Of a stretch of 64,000 nucleotides of DNA, positions 27,717-37,494 are shown piece by piece. Every line of letters begins with the position of its first letter. Position 1 is the stretch's first letter. This DNA comes from Variovorax sp. PBL-H6. GTDB lineage: Bacteria > Pseudomonadota > Gammaproteobacteria > Burkholderiales > Burkholderiaceae_C. The DNA is taken from contig NZ_LR594659.1 in NCBI RefSeq assembly GCF_901827155.1, positions 4,650,001-4,714,000 of the forward strand. Reading direction: 5' to 3'. Made by a program: the position numbers and the translations under genes. The notes beneath the pieces are model-generated. The model made no database searches. It was not told the DNA's origin and was given only the letters and a program-made list of their open reading frames with translations.

Positions 27717-28049
27717 TTACTTGCGCTTGCCTGAGGCGGGCCCAGCGTCCGGCACAAGGCAGGCCTCGGCGACCTGCAGGTTGTTATCGCGAGCGAAGTT
27801 CATCACGAAGTCCCAGGCCATCACTTCGGCCTCACGCAATTCAGCGCTCACCACCACGCACTTGACCCCATTGACCACCGTTGGCACGCACCAGGGCGAA
27901 TAGCTCAGGTGGCTGTCAGGCTGAGGGCCACCCGGGCGGAACGAGCACATCACGCCCGCCAGCCGCTCCGCCCAATCGCTCGGGCGAAAGGTCCGGCCAT
28001 CTTGGGTGATGCCCTGAATGAAAACTTGTTTGGGGATGGGGGAAGCCAT
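27717..28049 (-). CDS. DUF3579 domain-containing protein
   Basis: 110 residues, function unknown. The compact sequence begins MASPIPKQVFIQGITQDGRTFRP and contains DWAERLAGVMCSFRPG and HLSYSPWCVPTVVNGVKCVVV, the recognisable DUF3579 core. That family is small and largely restricted to beta-proteobacteria. ATG 28049 was chosen because upstream in-frame sequence to 28157 is not family-like. Divergent from argD; this genomic neighbourhood is conserved in related bacteria as far as I recognise it. Confidence 0.85.
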   Translation of the reverse strand: MASPIPKQVFIQGITQDGRTFRPSDWAERLAGVMCSFRPGGPQPDSHLSYSPWCVPTVVNGVKCVVVSAELREAEVMAWDFVMNFARDNNLQVAEACLVPDAGPASGKRK

Positions 28050-28209
28050 GGATTGCGCGGAGGACGCAGGAGAGTGCTGCGCCGCACAATGGATTCTATC
28101 CGGGCGGGTCCCGCGAGCGACTCGGTGCAGAGCATTGCTGTGATGCGCAATCCTCAATGACCCTGTCCGAACGCAACCCTAGAATCCCTTTTCCTTTTTC
28201 GGAGATCGT

Positions 28210-29415
28210 ATGAGCGCCAATGCCGCCCCCTCCTCGCCCCATGTCATGAACACCTACGGCCGCCTTCCGATCGCGCTGTCGCACGGCCAAGGCTGCCGAG
28301 TGTGGGACACCGAGGGCCGCGCCTACCTCGACGGCCTGGGCGGCATCGCGGTCAACACCCTGGGCCACAACCATCCCGAGCTGGTGCCTGCGCTGCAGGA
28401 GCAGATCGCCAAGCTGATCCACAGTTCCAACTACTACCACGTGCCAGGCCAGGAGCAGCTGGCCGCGAAGCTCACGGAGCTCTCGGGCCTCACCAATGCG
28501 TTCTTCTGCTGCACCGGCCTCGAAGCCAACGAGGCCGCGCTGAAGCTGGCACGCAAGTTCGGCCACGACAAGGGCATCGAGCGCCCCGAGATCGTGGTCT
28601 ACGAGGCCGCGTTCCACGGCCGCAGCATCGCCACCTTGTCGGCCACGGGAAACCCGAAGGTGCAGCAGGGCTTCGGGCCGCTGGTCGAGGGCTTCATCCG
28701 TGTGCCGCTCAATGACATCGAGGCGCTGAAGAAAGCGACCGAGGGCAACCCGAACGTGGTGGCGGTGTTCTTCGAGACCATCCAGGGCGAAGGCGGCATC
28801 CACCCCATGCGCTGGGAGTACCTGCGCGCGGTACGCGAGCTGTGCGACGAGCGCGACTGGCTGATGATGATCGACGAGGTGCAGTGCGGCATGGGCCGCA
28901 CCGGCAAGTGGTTTGCACACCAATGGGCCGGCATCAAGCCGGACGTGATGCCGCTGGCCAAGGGCCTGGGCTCGGGCGTGCCGGTCGGAGCGGTGGTGGC
29001 CGGCCCGCGCGCCGCCAACCTCTTCGCCCCCGGCAACCACGGCACCACCTTCGGCGGCAATCCGCTCGCGATGCGCGCCGGCATCGAGACCATCCGCATC
29101 ATGGAAGAGCACAAGCTGCTCGACAACGCCGCCAATGTGGGCGCGCACCTCAAGGCCGCGCTGGAGCGCGAGCTCGGCGGTCTGGCCGGCGTGAAGGAAA
29201 TCCGCGGCCAGGGGCTGATGCTTGGCATCGAGCTCGATCGTCCCTGCGGCGTGATCCTGAACCGTGCCTGCGAGGCCGGCCTGCTGCTGAGCGTGACCGC
29301 CGACAGCGTGATCCGCCTGGTGCCGCCGCTGATCCTCAGCGTGGCGGAAGCGGACGAGATCGTCGCCATCCTCGCGCCCCTCGTGAAGACCTTCCTCGCG
29401 GAGGCCACGCCATGA
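28210..29415 (+). CDS. argD: Acetylornithine aminotransferase
   Basis: 401 residues, class III PLP aminotransferase. Converts N-acetylglutamate semialdehyde to N-acetylornithine in arginine synthesis, and often also acts in lysine synthesis. Landmarks: YGRLPIALSHGQGCRVWDTEGR, CTGLEANEAALKLARKFG, EAAFHGRSIATLSATGN, the DEVQCGMGRTGKWF metal/PLP Asp and the PLP lysine in MPLAKGLGSGVPVGAVV. A GGAG ribosome binding site lies 6 nt before the ATG, and a TAGAAT sequence at 28180 may be the -10. The stop codon overlaps the start of argF (ATGA). Confidence 0.95.
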   Translation: MSANAAPSSPHVMNTYGRLPIALSHGQGCRVWDTEGRAYLDGLGGIAVNTLGHNHPELVPALQEQIAKLIHSSNYYHVPGQEQLAAKLTELSGLTNAFFCCTGLEANEAALKLARKFGHDKGIERPEIVVYEAAFHGRSIATLSATGNPKVQQGFGPLVEGFIRVPLNDIEALKKATEGNPNVVAVFFETIQGEGGIHPMRWEYLRAVRELCDERDWLMMIDEVQCGMGRTGKWFAHQWAGIKPDVMPLAKGLGSGVPVGAVVAGPRAANLFAPGNHGTTFGGNPLAMRAGIETIRIMEEHKLLDNAANVGAHLKAALERELGGLAGVKEIRGQGLMLGIELDRPCGVILNRACEAGLLLSVTADSVIRLVPPLILSVAEADEIVAILAPLVKTFLAEATP

Positions 29416-30350
29416 CGACGGGTCCGGTTCCGGCGCTGCGCCACTACCTCCAGTTCTCGGACTTCACGACCGACGATTACGCCTATGTCTTCGAGCGTGC
29501 CGCGCTGATCAAGAAGAAGTTCAAGGCCTACGAGAAGCACCAGCCGCTCACCGATCGCACCCTCGCCATGATCTTCGAGAAGGCCTCGACGCGCACCCGC
29601 GTGAGCTTCGAGGCCGGCATGTACCAGCTGGGGGGCAGCGTGGTGCACCTGACCACCGGCGACAGCCAGCTGGGCCGCGCCGAGCCCATCGAGGACAGCG
29701 CCAAGGTCATCAGCCGCATGGTCGACCTGGTGATGATTCGCACCTTCGAGCAGACCAAGATCGAGGCCTTCGCCGCCCACTCGCGCGTGCCGGTCATCAA
29801 CGGCCTCACGAACGAGTTCCACCCCTGCCAGATCCTGGCGGACATCTTCACCTACATCGAGCACCGCGGCTCGATCAAGGGAAGGACGGTGGCCTGGGTC
29901 GGCGACGGCAACAACATGGCCAATACCTGGCTCCAGGCCAGCGAGATCCTGGGCTTCAAGGTGCACGTGAGCACGCCGAGCGGCTACGAGGTCGACCAGT
30001 CGATCGCCGGCATCCGCTCGGCCGACAGCTACCAAGTCTTCAAGGACCCCATGGAAGCCTGCCGCGGCGCCGACCTGGTGACTACCGACGTGTGGACCAG
30101 CATGGGCTACGAGGCCGAGAACGAAGCCCGCCGCGCCGCCTTCGCCGACTGGTGCGTGGACGAGGACATGATGCGCGCGGCACAGCCCGACGCCCTCTTC
30201 ATGCACTGCCTGCCTGCCCATCGCGGCGAGGAAGTGGAGGCCGAGGTCATCGACGGCCCACAGTCGGTGGTCTGGGATGAGGCCGAGAACCGCCTTCACG
30301 CGCAGAAGGCGCTGATGGAGTTCCTCCTGCTCGGGCGGCAGCCCGCCTGA
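29412..30350 (+). CDS. argF: Ornithine carbamoyltransferase
   Basis: 312 residues. Makes citrulline from ornithine and carbamoyl phosphate. Signature elements: the carbamoyl-phosphate motif STRTRVSFEAGM, the HPCQILADIFT segment, WVGDGNNMANTW and the ornithine-binding HCLPAHRGEE. All are intact. Translationally coupled to argD by an ATGA overlap. argG, often downstream in relatives, is not here; an 86-nt spacer without a terminator leads to the kynurenine operon. Confidence 0.97.
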   Translation: MTTGPVPALRHYLQFSDFTTDDYAYVFERAALIKKKFKAYEKHQPLTDRTLAMIFEKASTRTRVSFEAGMYQLGGSVVHLTTGDSQLGRAEPIEDSAKVISRMVDLVMIRTFEQTKIEAFAAHSRVPVINGLTNEFHPCQILADIFTYIEHRGSIKGRTVAWVGDGNNMANTWLQASEILGFKVHVSTPSGYEVDQSIAGIRSADSYQVFKDPMEACRGADLVTTDVWTSMGYEAENEARRAAFADWCVDEDMMRAAQPDALFMHCLPAHRGEEVEAEVIDGPQSVVWDEAENRLHAQKALMEFLLLGRQPA

Positions 30351-30436
30351 TTCGGTGATCGGCGCCATTGCCCATGTTTGCATTCTGTTGGAAATAACCG
30401 ACACCACGACGCTGTGCACGGCGCTAACTTCGCGCC

Positions 30437-31081
30437 ATGAACCAACGCATCTGGGACATCTCACCGCCGGTGCATGAAGGCGCGCCGGTCTTTCCCGGCG
30501 ACACACCGTACCGCCAGCGTTGGGCCGCGACCATCGCGCCGGGCTGCCCCGTCAATGTCAGCGAGATCACGCTTTCGCCGCACGTCGGTGCGCATGCCGA
30601 TGCGCCGCTGCACTACGACCCGGAAGGCGCCACCATCGGCGAGGTGGACCTCTCTCCCTACCTCGGCCCCTGCCGGGTGATCCACGCGATCGCGCGCGGC
30701 CCGTTGATCGAGTGGGTGCACATCGCGCATGCCGTGCACCAGCTGCCGCCGCGCGTGCTGGTCCGCACCTATGAACGCGCCCCTGTCGATCGGTGGGACG
30801 GTGCGCTCGCGGCCTACGCACCCGCCACCATAGAGCGTCTCGCGGCGCTGGGCGTGAAGCTCATCGGCATCGACACTGCCAGCATCGACCCTGCCGACAG
30901 CAAGGCCCTCGACAGTCACCAGGCGATCCGCCGCCTGGGCCTGCGCGTGCTCGAGAACCTTGTGCTCGACGCGGTGCCGGAAGGCGACTACGAACTGATC
31001 GCGCTGCCGCTCAAGCTGGTGACGGCCGACGCTTCCCCTGTTCGCGCGGTCCTGCGCCAACTCACCGCCCCACGACCATGA
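30437..31081 (+). CDS. kynB: Kynurenine formamidase (arylformamidase)
   Basis: 214 residues. Hydrolyses N-formylkynurenine to kynurenine and formate. It has the cyclase/KynB pattern: [20 protein letters not shown] near the N terminus and the metal-binding [16 protein letters not shown] motif, with [20 protein letters not shown] later. First gene of kynB-kynU-kynA; its stop overlaps the kynU start (ATGA). The divergently encoded Lrp-type regulator kynR seen in relatives is not present. Confidence 0.95.
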   Translation: MNQRIWDISPPVHEGAPVFPGDTPYRQRWAATIAPGCPVNVSEITLSPHVGAHADAPLHYDPEGATIGEVDLSPYLGPCRVIHAIARGPLIEWVHIAHAVHQLPPRVLVRTYERAPVDRWDGALAAYAPATIERLAALGVKLIGIDTASIDPADSKALDSHQAIRRLGLRVLENLVLDAVPEGDYELIALPLKLVTADASPVRAVLRQLTAPRP

Positions 31082-32358
31082 CTCTCGACGACTGCCGGCG
31101 CCTCGATGCCGAAGACCCCCTTGCACCACTGCGCGGCCAATTCATCCTGCCCGAGGGCGTGATCTACCTCGACGGCAATTCGCTCGGCGTGCTGCCAAGG
31201 GCCGCGCCTGCGCGCATTGCCGAAGTGGTCGCGCAGGAGTGGGGCGAAGGCCTCATCCGCTCCTGGAACAGCGCCCGCTGGATCGACCTGCCACAGCGCC
31301 TGGGCGACAAGGTGGCCCGGCTGATCGGCGCTGCCCCGGGCGAGGTGGTCTGCACCGACGGCACCTCGGTCAATCTCTACAAGGTGCTGTTCGCCGCCCT
31401 CTCGCAGATGAAGCCCAGCGGCCGGCGCGTCGTGGTCAGCGAACGCAGCAACTTCCCGACCGACCTGTACATCGCCGAATCGCTGTGCCGCGAGCGCGGC
31501 TTCACGCTGAAGCTGATCGACGAAAGCGAGCTGCCCGCCGTGCTGGACGAGCACGTCGCGGTGCTGATGTTGACGCACGTCAACTACCGCACCGGCGCGA
31601 TGCACGACATGAAGGCGCTCACCGCCGCGGCCCACGCCGCCGGCGCGCTCACGGTCTGGGACCTCGCGCACAGCGCGGGCGCCGTGCCGGTGGCGCTCAA
31701 CGACTGCGGGGCTGACTTCGCGATCGGATGCGGCTACAAGTACCTCAATGGCGGCCCGGGCGCGCCGGCCTTCGTCTGGGTGCATGAGCGGCATGCCAGC
31801 CGCTTCGAGCAGCCCTTGTCGGGTTGGTTCGGCCATGCGGCACCCTTCGAATTCACGCCGCACTACCGGCCCGCGCCCGGGGTCACGCGGTATCTCTGCG
31901 GTACCCAGCCAGTCCTGGCCCTGTCCGCCCTCGAATGCGGACTCGACACCGTACTTGCGTCCGAGCCCTTTAACGGCGATCAAGGCGGCATGGCGGCACT
32001 GCGCGCCAAGTCGCTGGCACTGACCGATGCCTTCATCGCCCTGGTCGAGGAACGCTGCCCGGGCCGTTTCACGCTGGTCACGCCGCGCGAGCATGCCCGG
32101 CGAGGTTCGCAGGTCTGCCTGGCGCTCGCCGACAACGGCCCCGGCGCCTACGCCATCGTTCAGGCACTGATCGCCCGCGGCGTGATCGGCGACTTCCGCG
32201 CCGGCGACAGCCAGATGCCCGACATCCTGCGTTTCGGCTTCACGCCGCTGTACCTTGGCTTCGAGGATGTCTGGAACGCCGTCGAGCACCTGGTGCAGGT
32301 GCTGGAGCGCGAGGAATGGAAGCGCCCCGAGTTCAACCAGAAGCTCGCCGTGACCTGA
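31078..32358 (+). CDS. kynU: Kynureninase
   Basis: 426 residues, PLP enzyme. Cleaves kynurenine to anthranilate and alanine. Characteristic elements: [18 protein letters not shown], the [17 protein letters not shown] loop, [18 protein letters not shown] and the PLP lysine in [18 protein letters not shown]. The [10 protein letters not shown] substrate loop is present. Coupled to kynB by ATGA and followed by kynA after 47 nt. Confidence 0.97.
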   Translation: MTLDDCRRLDAEDPLAPLRGQFILPEGVIYLDGNSLGVLPRAAPARIAEVVAQEWGEGLIRSWNSARWIDLPQRLGDKVARLIGAAPGEVVCTDGTSVNLYKVLFAALSQMKPSGRRVVVSERSNFPTDLYIAESLCRERGFTLKLIDESELPAVLDEHVAVLMLTHVNYRTGAMHDMKALTAAAHAAGALTVWDLAHSAGAVPVALNDCGADFAIGCGYKYLNGGPGAPAFVWVHERHASRFEQPLSGWFGHAAPFEFTPHYRPAPGVTRYLCGTQPVLALSALECGLDTVLASEPFNGDQGGMAALRAKSLALTDAFIALVEERCPGRFTLVTPREHARRGSQVCLALADNGPGAYAIVQALIARGVIGDFRAGDSQMPDILRFGFTPLYLGFEDVWNAVEHLVQVLEREEWKRPEFNQKLAVT

Positions 32359-32405
32359 GGGAAGCCCATCATGCATTGCACGGCCCGCAGGGCGGAGGTT
32401 TTTCA

Positions 32406-33242
32406 ATGAGCACCGAAAAAATCGTCCACGAAGAAAAGGCGCAGCTCGACTTCAGCGCCTCGATGAGCTACAGCGACTACCTGAGCCTCGACGCCATCCT
32501 CAACGCCCAGCACCCACGCTCGCCGGCGCACGACGAGATGCTTTTCATCGTGCAGCACCAGACCAGCGAACTTTGGATGAAGCTGATGCTGCACGAGCTG
32601 CGCGCCGCCATCGGCTGCGTCGCGCAGGACGAACTCGCCAGTGCCTTCAAGATGCTCGCGCGTGTCTCGCGCATCATGGAACAGCTGGTGCATGCCTGGG
32701 ATGTGCTGGCCACCATGACGCCGCCCGAGTACAGCGCGATGCGCCCCTATCTCGGCAGCTCCAGCGGCTTCCAGAGCTGGCAGTACCGGTGTGTCGAATT
32801 CGCGCTCGGCAACAAGAATGCCGCCATGCTCAAGCCTCACGAGCATCGGCCCGAGCTGCTGGCCGAGGTCGAAGCGGCCTGGCGCGCGCCCTCGCTCTAT
32901 GACGAGGCGCTGCGCCTGCTGGCGCGCCGCGGCTTCCCCGTCCCGGCCGACCATGTCGAGCGCGACTGGACCCGCCCGTACGAATCCAGCGATGGCGTGG
33001 AGCAGGTCTGGCTGAGCATCTACCGCGATCCGAAGCAGCACTGGGACCTCTACCAGCTGGGCGAGGAGTTGACCGACCTGGAAGACGCCTTCCGCCTCTG
33101 GCGCTTCCGCCACGTGACCACCGTCGAGCGCGTGATCGGCTTCAAGCGTGGCACCGGTGGCACGGGCGGCGTGAGCTATTTGCGCAAGATGCTCGACGTG
33201 GTGCTGTTTCCGGAGATCTGGAAGCTGCGCACGGATCTCTAG
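32406..33242 (+). CDS. kynA: Tryptophan 2,3-dioxygenase
   Basis: 278 residues, haem enzyme that opens the indole ring of tryptophan to N-formylkynurenine. The family core [39 protein letters not shown], the [20 protein letters not shown] segment with [19 protein letters not shown] near the C terminus are all intact. The last base pairs form a CTAG in which its TAG stop and the TAG stop of the opposing IclR gene overlap. Last gene of the kyn operon. Confidence 0.97.
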   Translation: MSTEKIVHEEKAQLDFSASMSYSDYLSLDAILNAQHPRSPAHDEMLFIVQHQTSELWMKLMLHELRAAIGCVAQDELASAFKMLARVSRIMEQLVHAWDVLATMTPPEYSAMRPYLGSSSGFQSWQYRCVEFALGNKNAAMLKPHEHRPELLAEVEAAWRAPSLYDEALRLLARRGFPVPADHVERDWTRPYESSDGVEQVWLSIYRDPKQHWDLYQLGEELTDLEDAFRLWRFRHVTTVERVIGFKRGTGGTGGVSYLRKMLDVVLFPEIWKLRTDL

Positions 33243-34102
33243 TTCCGGCTCGATCGGCCCGGCGGCACCGCTGGAAACTTCGCCGCTGTCAGCCGATTCT
33301 GGACGGCCTGCACGGCGGACTTCAGATCGCCGAGATGGCGCTTCACGATCTCCTGCTCGGTCGCGACTGCCGGCAGCCACGCGCAACTGATGCACCCGAC
33401 CACCACATCACCGAGCTGAATCGGCACCGAAATGGCGCCGAATCGCTCCGGCGAATCCAGGCTCGTCGGACTCGGGTCGCGCGATGCATAGCCCTGCGCC
33501 CGGTAGCGCGCGGGCCAGTCGGCGGCACCATGCGCCTTCAAGGCGGCACGGTCGACCTCGTAGGGCGAACGCGCCAGTCCGGCCAGCAGGCTGCGCCGTT
33601 CGGCTTCCGGGCAGAAGGCGAGATAGCAGCGCCCGAGTGAGGACAGCAGCAGCCGCGGGCGAAAGCCGAGCACACGGTAGTTGACGGCGAGTCCGTTGAT
33701 CGGCCGATGGGTGTCCAGGATCAGCATCGCCAGCCCATCCAGCACGGCGAGGTCGGTCGGCCAGGGGACCACCCGCTGCAACTGCTCCCGCGGCTGCGTC
33801 GCGAGCGCTGAAAGTCGAGTGCGCCATTCCACGGCCAATCCCGAGTCACCCGGGCTGGCCGCCGGCACATAGCGGTTCTCGATCTCGTTGCGCTCGATCC
33901 ACCCGGCCTCCTGCAACGTCCTCAGGATGCGCAGCAGCGTGGCCTTCGACAGCGAGGTCTGGCGGTGCAGGTCCGCCAACGTGGCGGCGGACGACTGCTG
34001 GATGGACCAGAACACATCGAGCCCGCGGCGCAGCGCGGTGATCGACTTCACGCCGGGCGCGGGCCCGGCGCTGCGGAAGCTGTCGCGGCGCGATTGGTTC
34101 AT
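33239..34102 (-). CDS. IclR-family transcriptional regulator
   Basis: 287 residues. The N-terminal winged helix-turn-helix is visible at about residues 20-85 ([33 protein letters not shown]), and the C-terminal GAF-like effector domain follows (LRP- and [16 protein letters not shown] segments, [15 protein letters not shown]). It is divergent from the Bug/TctC gene with a 98-nt shared region, the standard arrangement for an IclR regulator of a catabolic operon. The effector is unknown. Its stop codon overlaps that of kynA tail-to-tail. Confidence 0.92.
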   Translation of the reverse strand: MNQSRRDSFRSAGPAPGVKSITALRRGLDVFWSIQQSSAATLADLHRQTSLSKATLLRILRTLQEAGWIERNEIENRYVPAASPGDSGLAVEWRTRLSALATQPREQLQRVVPWPTDLAVLDGLAMLILDTHRPINGLAVNYRVLGFRPRLLLSSLGRCYLAFCPEAERRSLLAGLARSPYEVDRAALKAHGAADWPARYRAQGYASRDPSPTSLDSPERFGAISVPIQLGDVVVGCISCAWLPAVATEQEIVKRHLGDLKSAVQAVQNRLTAAKFPAVPPGRSSRN

Positions 34103-34200
34103 TGGGTGAAATTATGTCTGGCTGCGCCGGGACCCGCCCCACAGAATTCGCTCGCTTCCTTCATCCCATCACAGCGGGCCCGAGCCCAGGAGACACCCCC

Positions 34201-35187
34201 ATGAAATCCCTTCGACGTCAGCTCACGCTCGGAGCCCTCGCGCTCGCCTGCGGCCTCGCCATCGCCCCTGCCACGGCGCAGACGACCTATCCCGCGAAGC
34301 CGATTTCCATCATCGTTTCCTATCCGCCCGGCAGCGACACCGACTCGATCGCGCGCATGCTCGCCGAGCGCTTGTCGCAGCGCCTGAATCAGCCGGTGAT
34401 CGTGGACAACAAACCGGGCGCGGGCGGCACGCTCGGCAACGCATTCGTCAGCCGCGCCGCGCACGACGGCTACACGCTGCTTTTCACGCCCAACCCGTTC
34501 ACCACCGCGCCGATGGTGCTGCGGCTGTCGCCCGCCGCCAGCTATGACGTGCTTCACGGCTTCGAGCCCATCATCCAGATCGCGACCCAGCCCCTCGTGC
34601 TGGTGGCTCATCCTGGCGTCGGCGCGAAGTCGGTGCCGGAGATGGTCGCACTGGCCCGCTCCGGCAAGACGCTCAGCTACGCCTCCCCGGGCGCCGGCTC
34701 GCCAATGCACATCGCGGGTGAGTGGCTCAACCGCACTGCCGGCGTGAAGATCACGCATGTGCCGTACCGTGGCGTCGCCCCGTCGGTCAACGACGTCGTT
34801 GCCGGCCATGTCGACACAGCCTGGGTGACGCTCGGCGTGGTGAGCCAGTACACCAGCCAGAACCGGCTCCTCCCCCTGGCCATCGGCGACGCCAGGCGCT
34901 CGCCGCTCGCGCCTCAGGTGCCCACGCTTTCCGAACTGGGCTACAAGGACGTCGTGGTCGGCGCCTGGAACGGGTTCTTCGCGCCCAAGGGCACGCCGAT
35001 CGAGGTCGTGCGCCTGCTCAACGTCCATCTCAACGAGATCATCAAGTCGCCCGAGGTGGTGAGCAAGCTGGCGACCTTCGGCGCTCAGCCGGTCGGCGGC
35101 GCACCCGAGGTGCTGGCGAAGACCAACGCAACCGAATACCAGGTGATGGGCAAGCTGATCAAGGAGTTGGCCATCACGGCCGACTGA
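34201..35187 (+). CDS. Bug/TctC-family tripartite tricarboxylate transporter substrate-binding protein
   Basis: 328 residues. A signal peptide is present (MKSLRRQLTLGALALACGLA, cleavage after ATAQ near residue 27). The mature protein has the Bug signature YPAKPISIIVSYPPGSDTD, RLNQPVIVDNKPGAGGTLG, FTPNPFT, the GAGSPMHIAGEW segment and HVPYRGVAPSVNDVVAG. Family members bind carboxylates or aromatic acids in the periplasm. The membrane partners TctA/TctB are not in the operon, as is usual for orphan Bug genes. First gene of the molybdoenzyme operon, with an AGGAGA ribosome binding site. The ligand is likely the operon's substrate or a relative (inference). Confidence 0.93.
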   Translation: MKSLRRQLTLGALALACGLAIAPATAQTTYPAKPISIIVSYPPGSDTDSIARMLAERLSQRLNQPVIVDNKPGAGGTLGNAFVSRAAHDGYTLLFTPNPFTTAPMVLRLSPAASYDVLHGFEPIIQIATQPLVLVAHPGVGAKSVPEMVALARSGKTLSYASPGAGSPMHIAGEWLNRTAGVKITHVPYRGVAPSVNDVVAGHVDTAWVTLGVVSQYTSQNRLLPLAIGDARRSPLAPQVPTLSELGYKDVVVGAWNGFFAPKGTPIEVVRLLNVHLNEIIKSPEVVSKLATFGAQPVGGAPEVLAKTNATEYQVMGKLIKELAITAD

Positions 35188-35199
35188 GGCGGGGCTCCC

Positions 35200-37494
35200 A
35201 TGAGTGCATCCACGCTGGGATTCTCGGTGCCCCAGGTCAATGCGCGCTCCAAGGTCACGGGGCGCGCCCTGTACGCCGGCGACATCCAGTTCCCCGGCAT
35301 GCTGCACGGCAAGGTGCTGCGCAGCCCCTATCCGCACGCCCGCATCGCGCACATCGATGTGACGCAGGCGCTTGCGCTGCCCGGCGTGAAGGCGGTCGTG
35401 ACGGGGGCCGACGGGCCGCCGGTGCCGTGGGGCGTCCACCACAAGGAACGGCTCACGCTGGCACGCGACGTGGTTCGCTTCGCCGGGGAGGAAGTGGCCG
35501 CCGTTGCCGCGACGAGCGAAGAGATCGCACGCGACGCGCTGGACCTGATCCGGGTCGAGTACGAAGAACTGCCAGCCCTCCTCACGCCCGACGAGGCGCT
35601 GGCTCCGCAGGCCACGCCGGTCCATCCCGGTCGCGCCGGCAACATCTCGCACGAGATCCGCTTCGAGCGCGGCGACGTCGATGCGGCCTTCACGCAAGCC
35701 CACCTGGTGCATGAAGCCACGTACACCACGCATGCGCAATACCCCGGCTATATGGAGCCGATGGCCTCCGTGGCGGCGGTCGATGCCGACGGCCGCCTGC
35801 AGGTGTGGACCTCGACCCAATCCGCGTTCCTGGTGCGCGCCCGCCTGGCCGCGGTGCTCGAGCTGCCGGTCTCTCGGGTGCGCGTCATCCAGGCGACCAC
35901 CGGCGGCGGCTTCGGTGGCAAGATCATCGAGGACGCCAACAGCCTGATCGCCGGACTGCTGGCGCTGCGCACCGGCAGGCCGGTACGGCTCGTCAACACC
36001 CGCCTGGAGGATTTCCTCGCCTGCGCGACCAGCGTGCCCGAAAGCATCACGCTCAGGCTCGGCATGGATCGCGCGGGCCGGATCGTCGCCAAGGACGTGC
36101 ACATCGTGGCCGACTGCGGCGCCTACAGCGGTCTGTCGGCGGAGGTCATGCATGTCAGCGCGATGCGCAGCGACAACATGCACCGCAACGGCAACGTGCG
36201 TTCGCACGCCACGCTGGTCTACACACACACGCCGCCGCACGGGGCCTTTCGGGGGTTCGGCGGCACGCAGATGCTGTTCGCACTGAACAGCCACATCGAC
36301 ACCATGGCCCGCAGGCTGGACCTCGATCCGCTGGAGGTCCATCGGCTCAATGCGATCGAGCGCGGCGAAACCTCGGTGCATGGCTGGAAGATCGGCAGCA
36401 CCGGCCTGACCGAGTGCCTCGCGCAATGCGCCGACGCGATCGGCTGGAGCGGCAGGCGCAGCCGCAACGATGCCATGCAGGGCGCGAAGCGGCGCGGGCT
36501 CGGCCTGGCCGCGGCCATGCATGTGAGCGGCAACAGGACCATCGGCGACTGGGACGGCTCCACCGTCATGCTGAAGATCGACGAGGACGGCCGTGTCGTC
36601 CTGCACAGCAGCGAGGCGGACATGGGCCAGGGGGCCATGACCATGCTGTCGCAGGTCGTGGCGCACGAGCTCGACATCCCGCTCGCGCATGTGCACGTCG
36701 CCCCGCCCGACACCGACAGCTCGCCCTGGTGCATCGGCTCGCTCGCCTCGCGCGTCACCATGGCGGCGGGCAATGCGGCCATCGTGGCGGCGCGCGCCGC
36801 GCGGGACAAGCTGCTCGAGCAAGCTGCCGCCATGCTGCAGGCACCCGTCGACGAGCTGCAATGCGCGGGGGGCACGGTGCATGTGCGCGCGATGCCGCAA
36901 CGCAGCCTCACGCTGGCCGAGCTGGCGCGCGCGCGCCTCTGGCGCCAGGGGGGCGAAGGCATTCAGGTCATCGGCACCTGGGATGCCAGGACCGAGATGT
37001 TCGACAAGAAGAGCCTCATGGGCAACATCGCGCCGGCCTACTCCTTCGCTGCGCAGGCGGTCGAGGTCGAAGTCGATATCGAGACGGGACAGGTCACCCT
37101 GGTCGACAGCTTCGTGTCCGACGACTGTGGAAGGGCCCTCAATCCGCAGGCGGTCCACGGGCAAAGCAACGGCGCTGCCGCGCAGGCGATCGGCTGGACG
37201 CTGTACGAGCGCCTGCAACTGGAGGACGGCCGCATCGCCAACGGCAACTTCGCCGACTACACCATGCCGACGCCGGACGCGCTGCCCATGCTGCGCAGCG
37301 GGATCGTGGAATCGAACGACCCCCATGGCCCCTACGGCGCCAAGGGGGCGAGCGAAACGGCGATCCTGCCCGGCCCCGCCGCGATCGCCAACGCCGTGTT
37401 CGATGCGGTGGGCGTTCGCATCACGGACCTGCCGATCACGCCCGAGAAGCTGCTGGCTGCGCTGCGCCGGCGAGAGGAGGCGCGCCATGCGTGA
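35200..37494 (+). CDS. Xanthine-dehydrogenase-family Mo hydroxylase, large (molybdopterin-binding) subunit
   Basis: 764 residues. Two domains: an aldehyde oxidase/xanthine dehydrogenase a/b hammerhead (residues ~10-125, with RSKVTGRALYAGDI and VRFAGEEVAAVAA) and the molybdopterin-binding domain. Cofactor motifs are GGGFGGK (~235-241), GAFRGFGGTQ (~348-357) and the catalytic Glu in GAKGASE (Glu719). Overall style resembles 4-hydroxybenzoyl-CoA reductase, nicotinate or related hydroxylases. The CO-dehydrogenase-specific Cys loop (AYxCSFR) is absent. Substrate unknown. It lies 12 nt after the binding-protein gene and overlaps the FAD subunit gene by 8 nt. Confidence 0.93.
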   Translation: MSASTLGFSVPQVNARSKVTGRALYAGDIQFPGMLHGKVLRSPYPHARIAHIDVTQALALPGVKAVVTGADGPPVPWGVHHKERLTLARDVVRFAGEEVAAVAATSEEIARDALDLIRVEYEELPALLTPDEALAPQATPVHPGRAGNISHEIRFERGDVDAAFTQAHLVHEATYTTHAQYPGYMEPMASVAAVDADGRLQVWTSTQSAFLVRARLAAVLELPVSRVRVIQATTGGGFGGKIIEDANSLIAGLLALRTGRPVRLVNTRLEDFLACATSVPESITLRLGMDRAGRIVAKDVHIVADCGAYSGLSAEVMHVSAMRSDNMHRNGNVRSHATLVYTHTPPHGAFRGFGGTQMLFALNSHIDTMARRLDLDPLEVHRLNAIERGETSVHGWKIGSTGLTECLAQCADAIGWSGRRSRNDAMQGAKRRGLGLAAAMHVSGNRTIGDWDGSTVMLKIDEDGRVVLHSSEADMGQGAMTMLSQVVAHELDIPLAHVHVAPPDTDSSPWCIGSLASRVTMAAGNAAIVAARAARDKLLEQAAAMLQAPVDELQCAGGTVHVRAMPQRSLTLAELARARLWRQGGEGIQVIGTWDARTEMFDKKSLMGNIAPAYSFAAQAVEVEVDIETGQVTLVDSFVSDDCGRALNPQAVHGQSNGAAAQAIGWTLYERLQLEDGRIANGNFADYTMPTPDALPMLRSGIVESNDPHGPYGAKGASETAILPGPAAIANAVFDAVGVRITDLPITPEKLLAALRRREEARHA

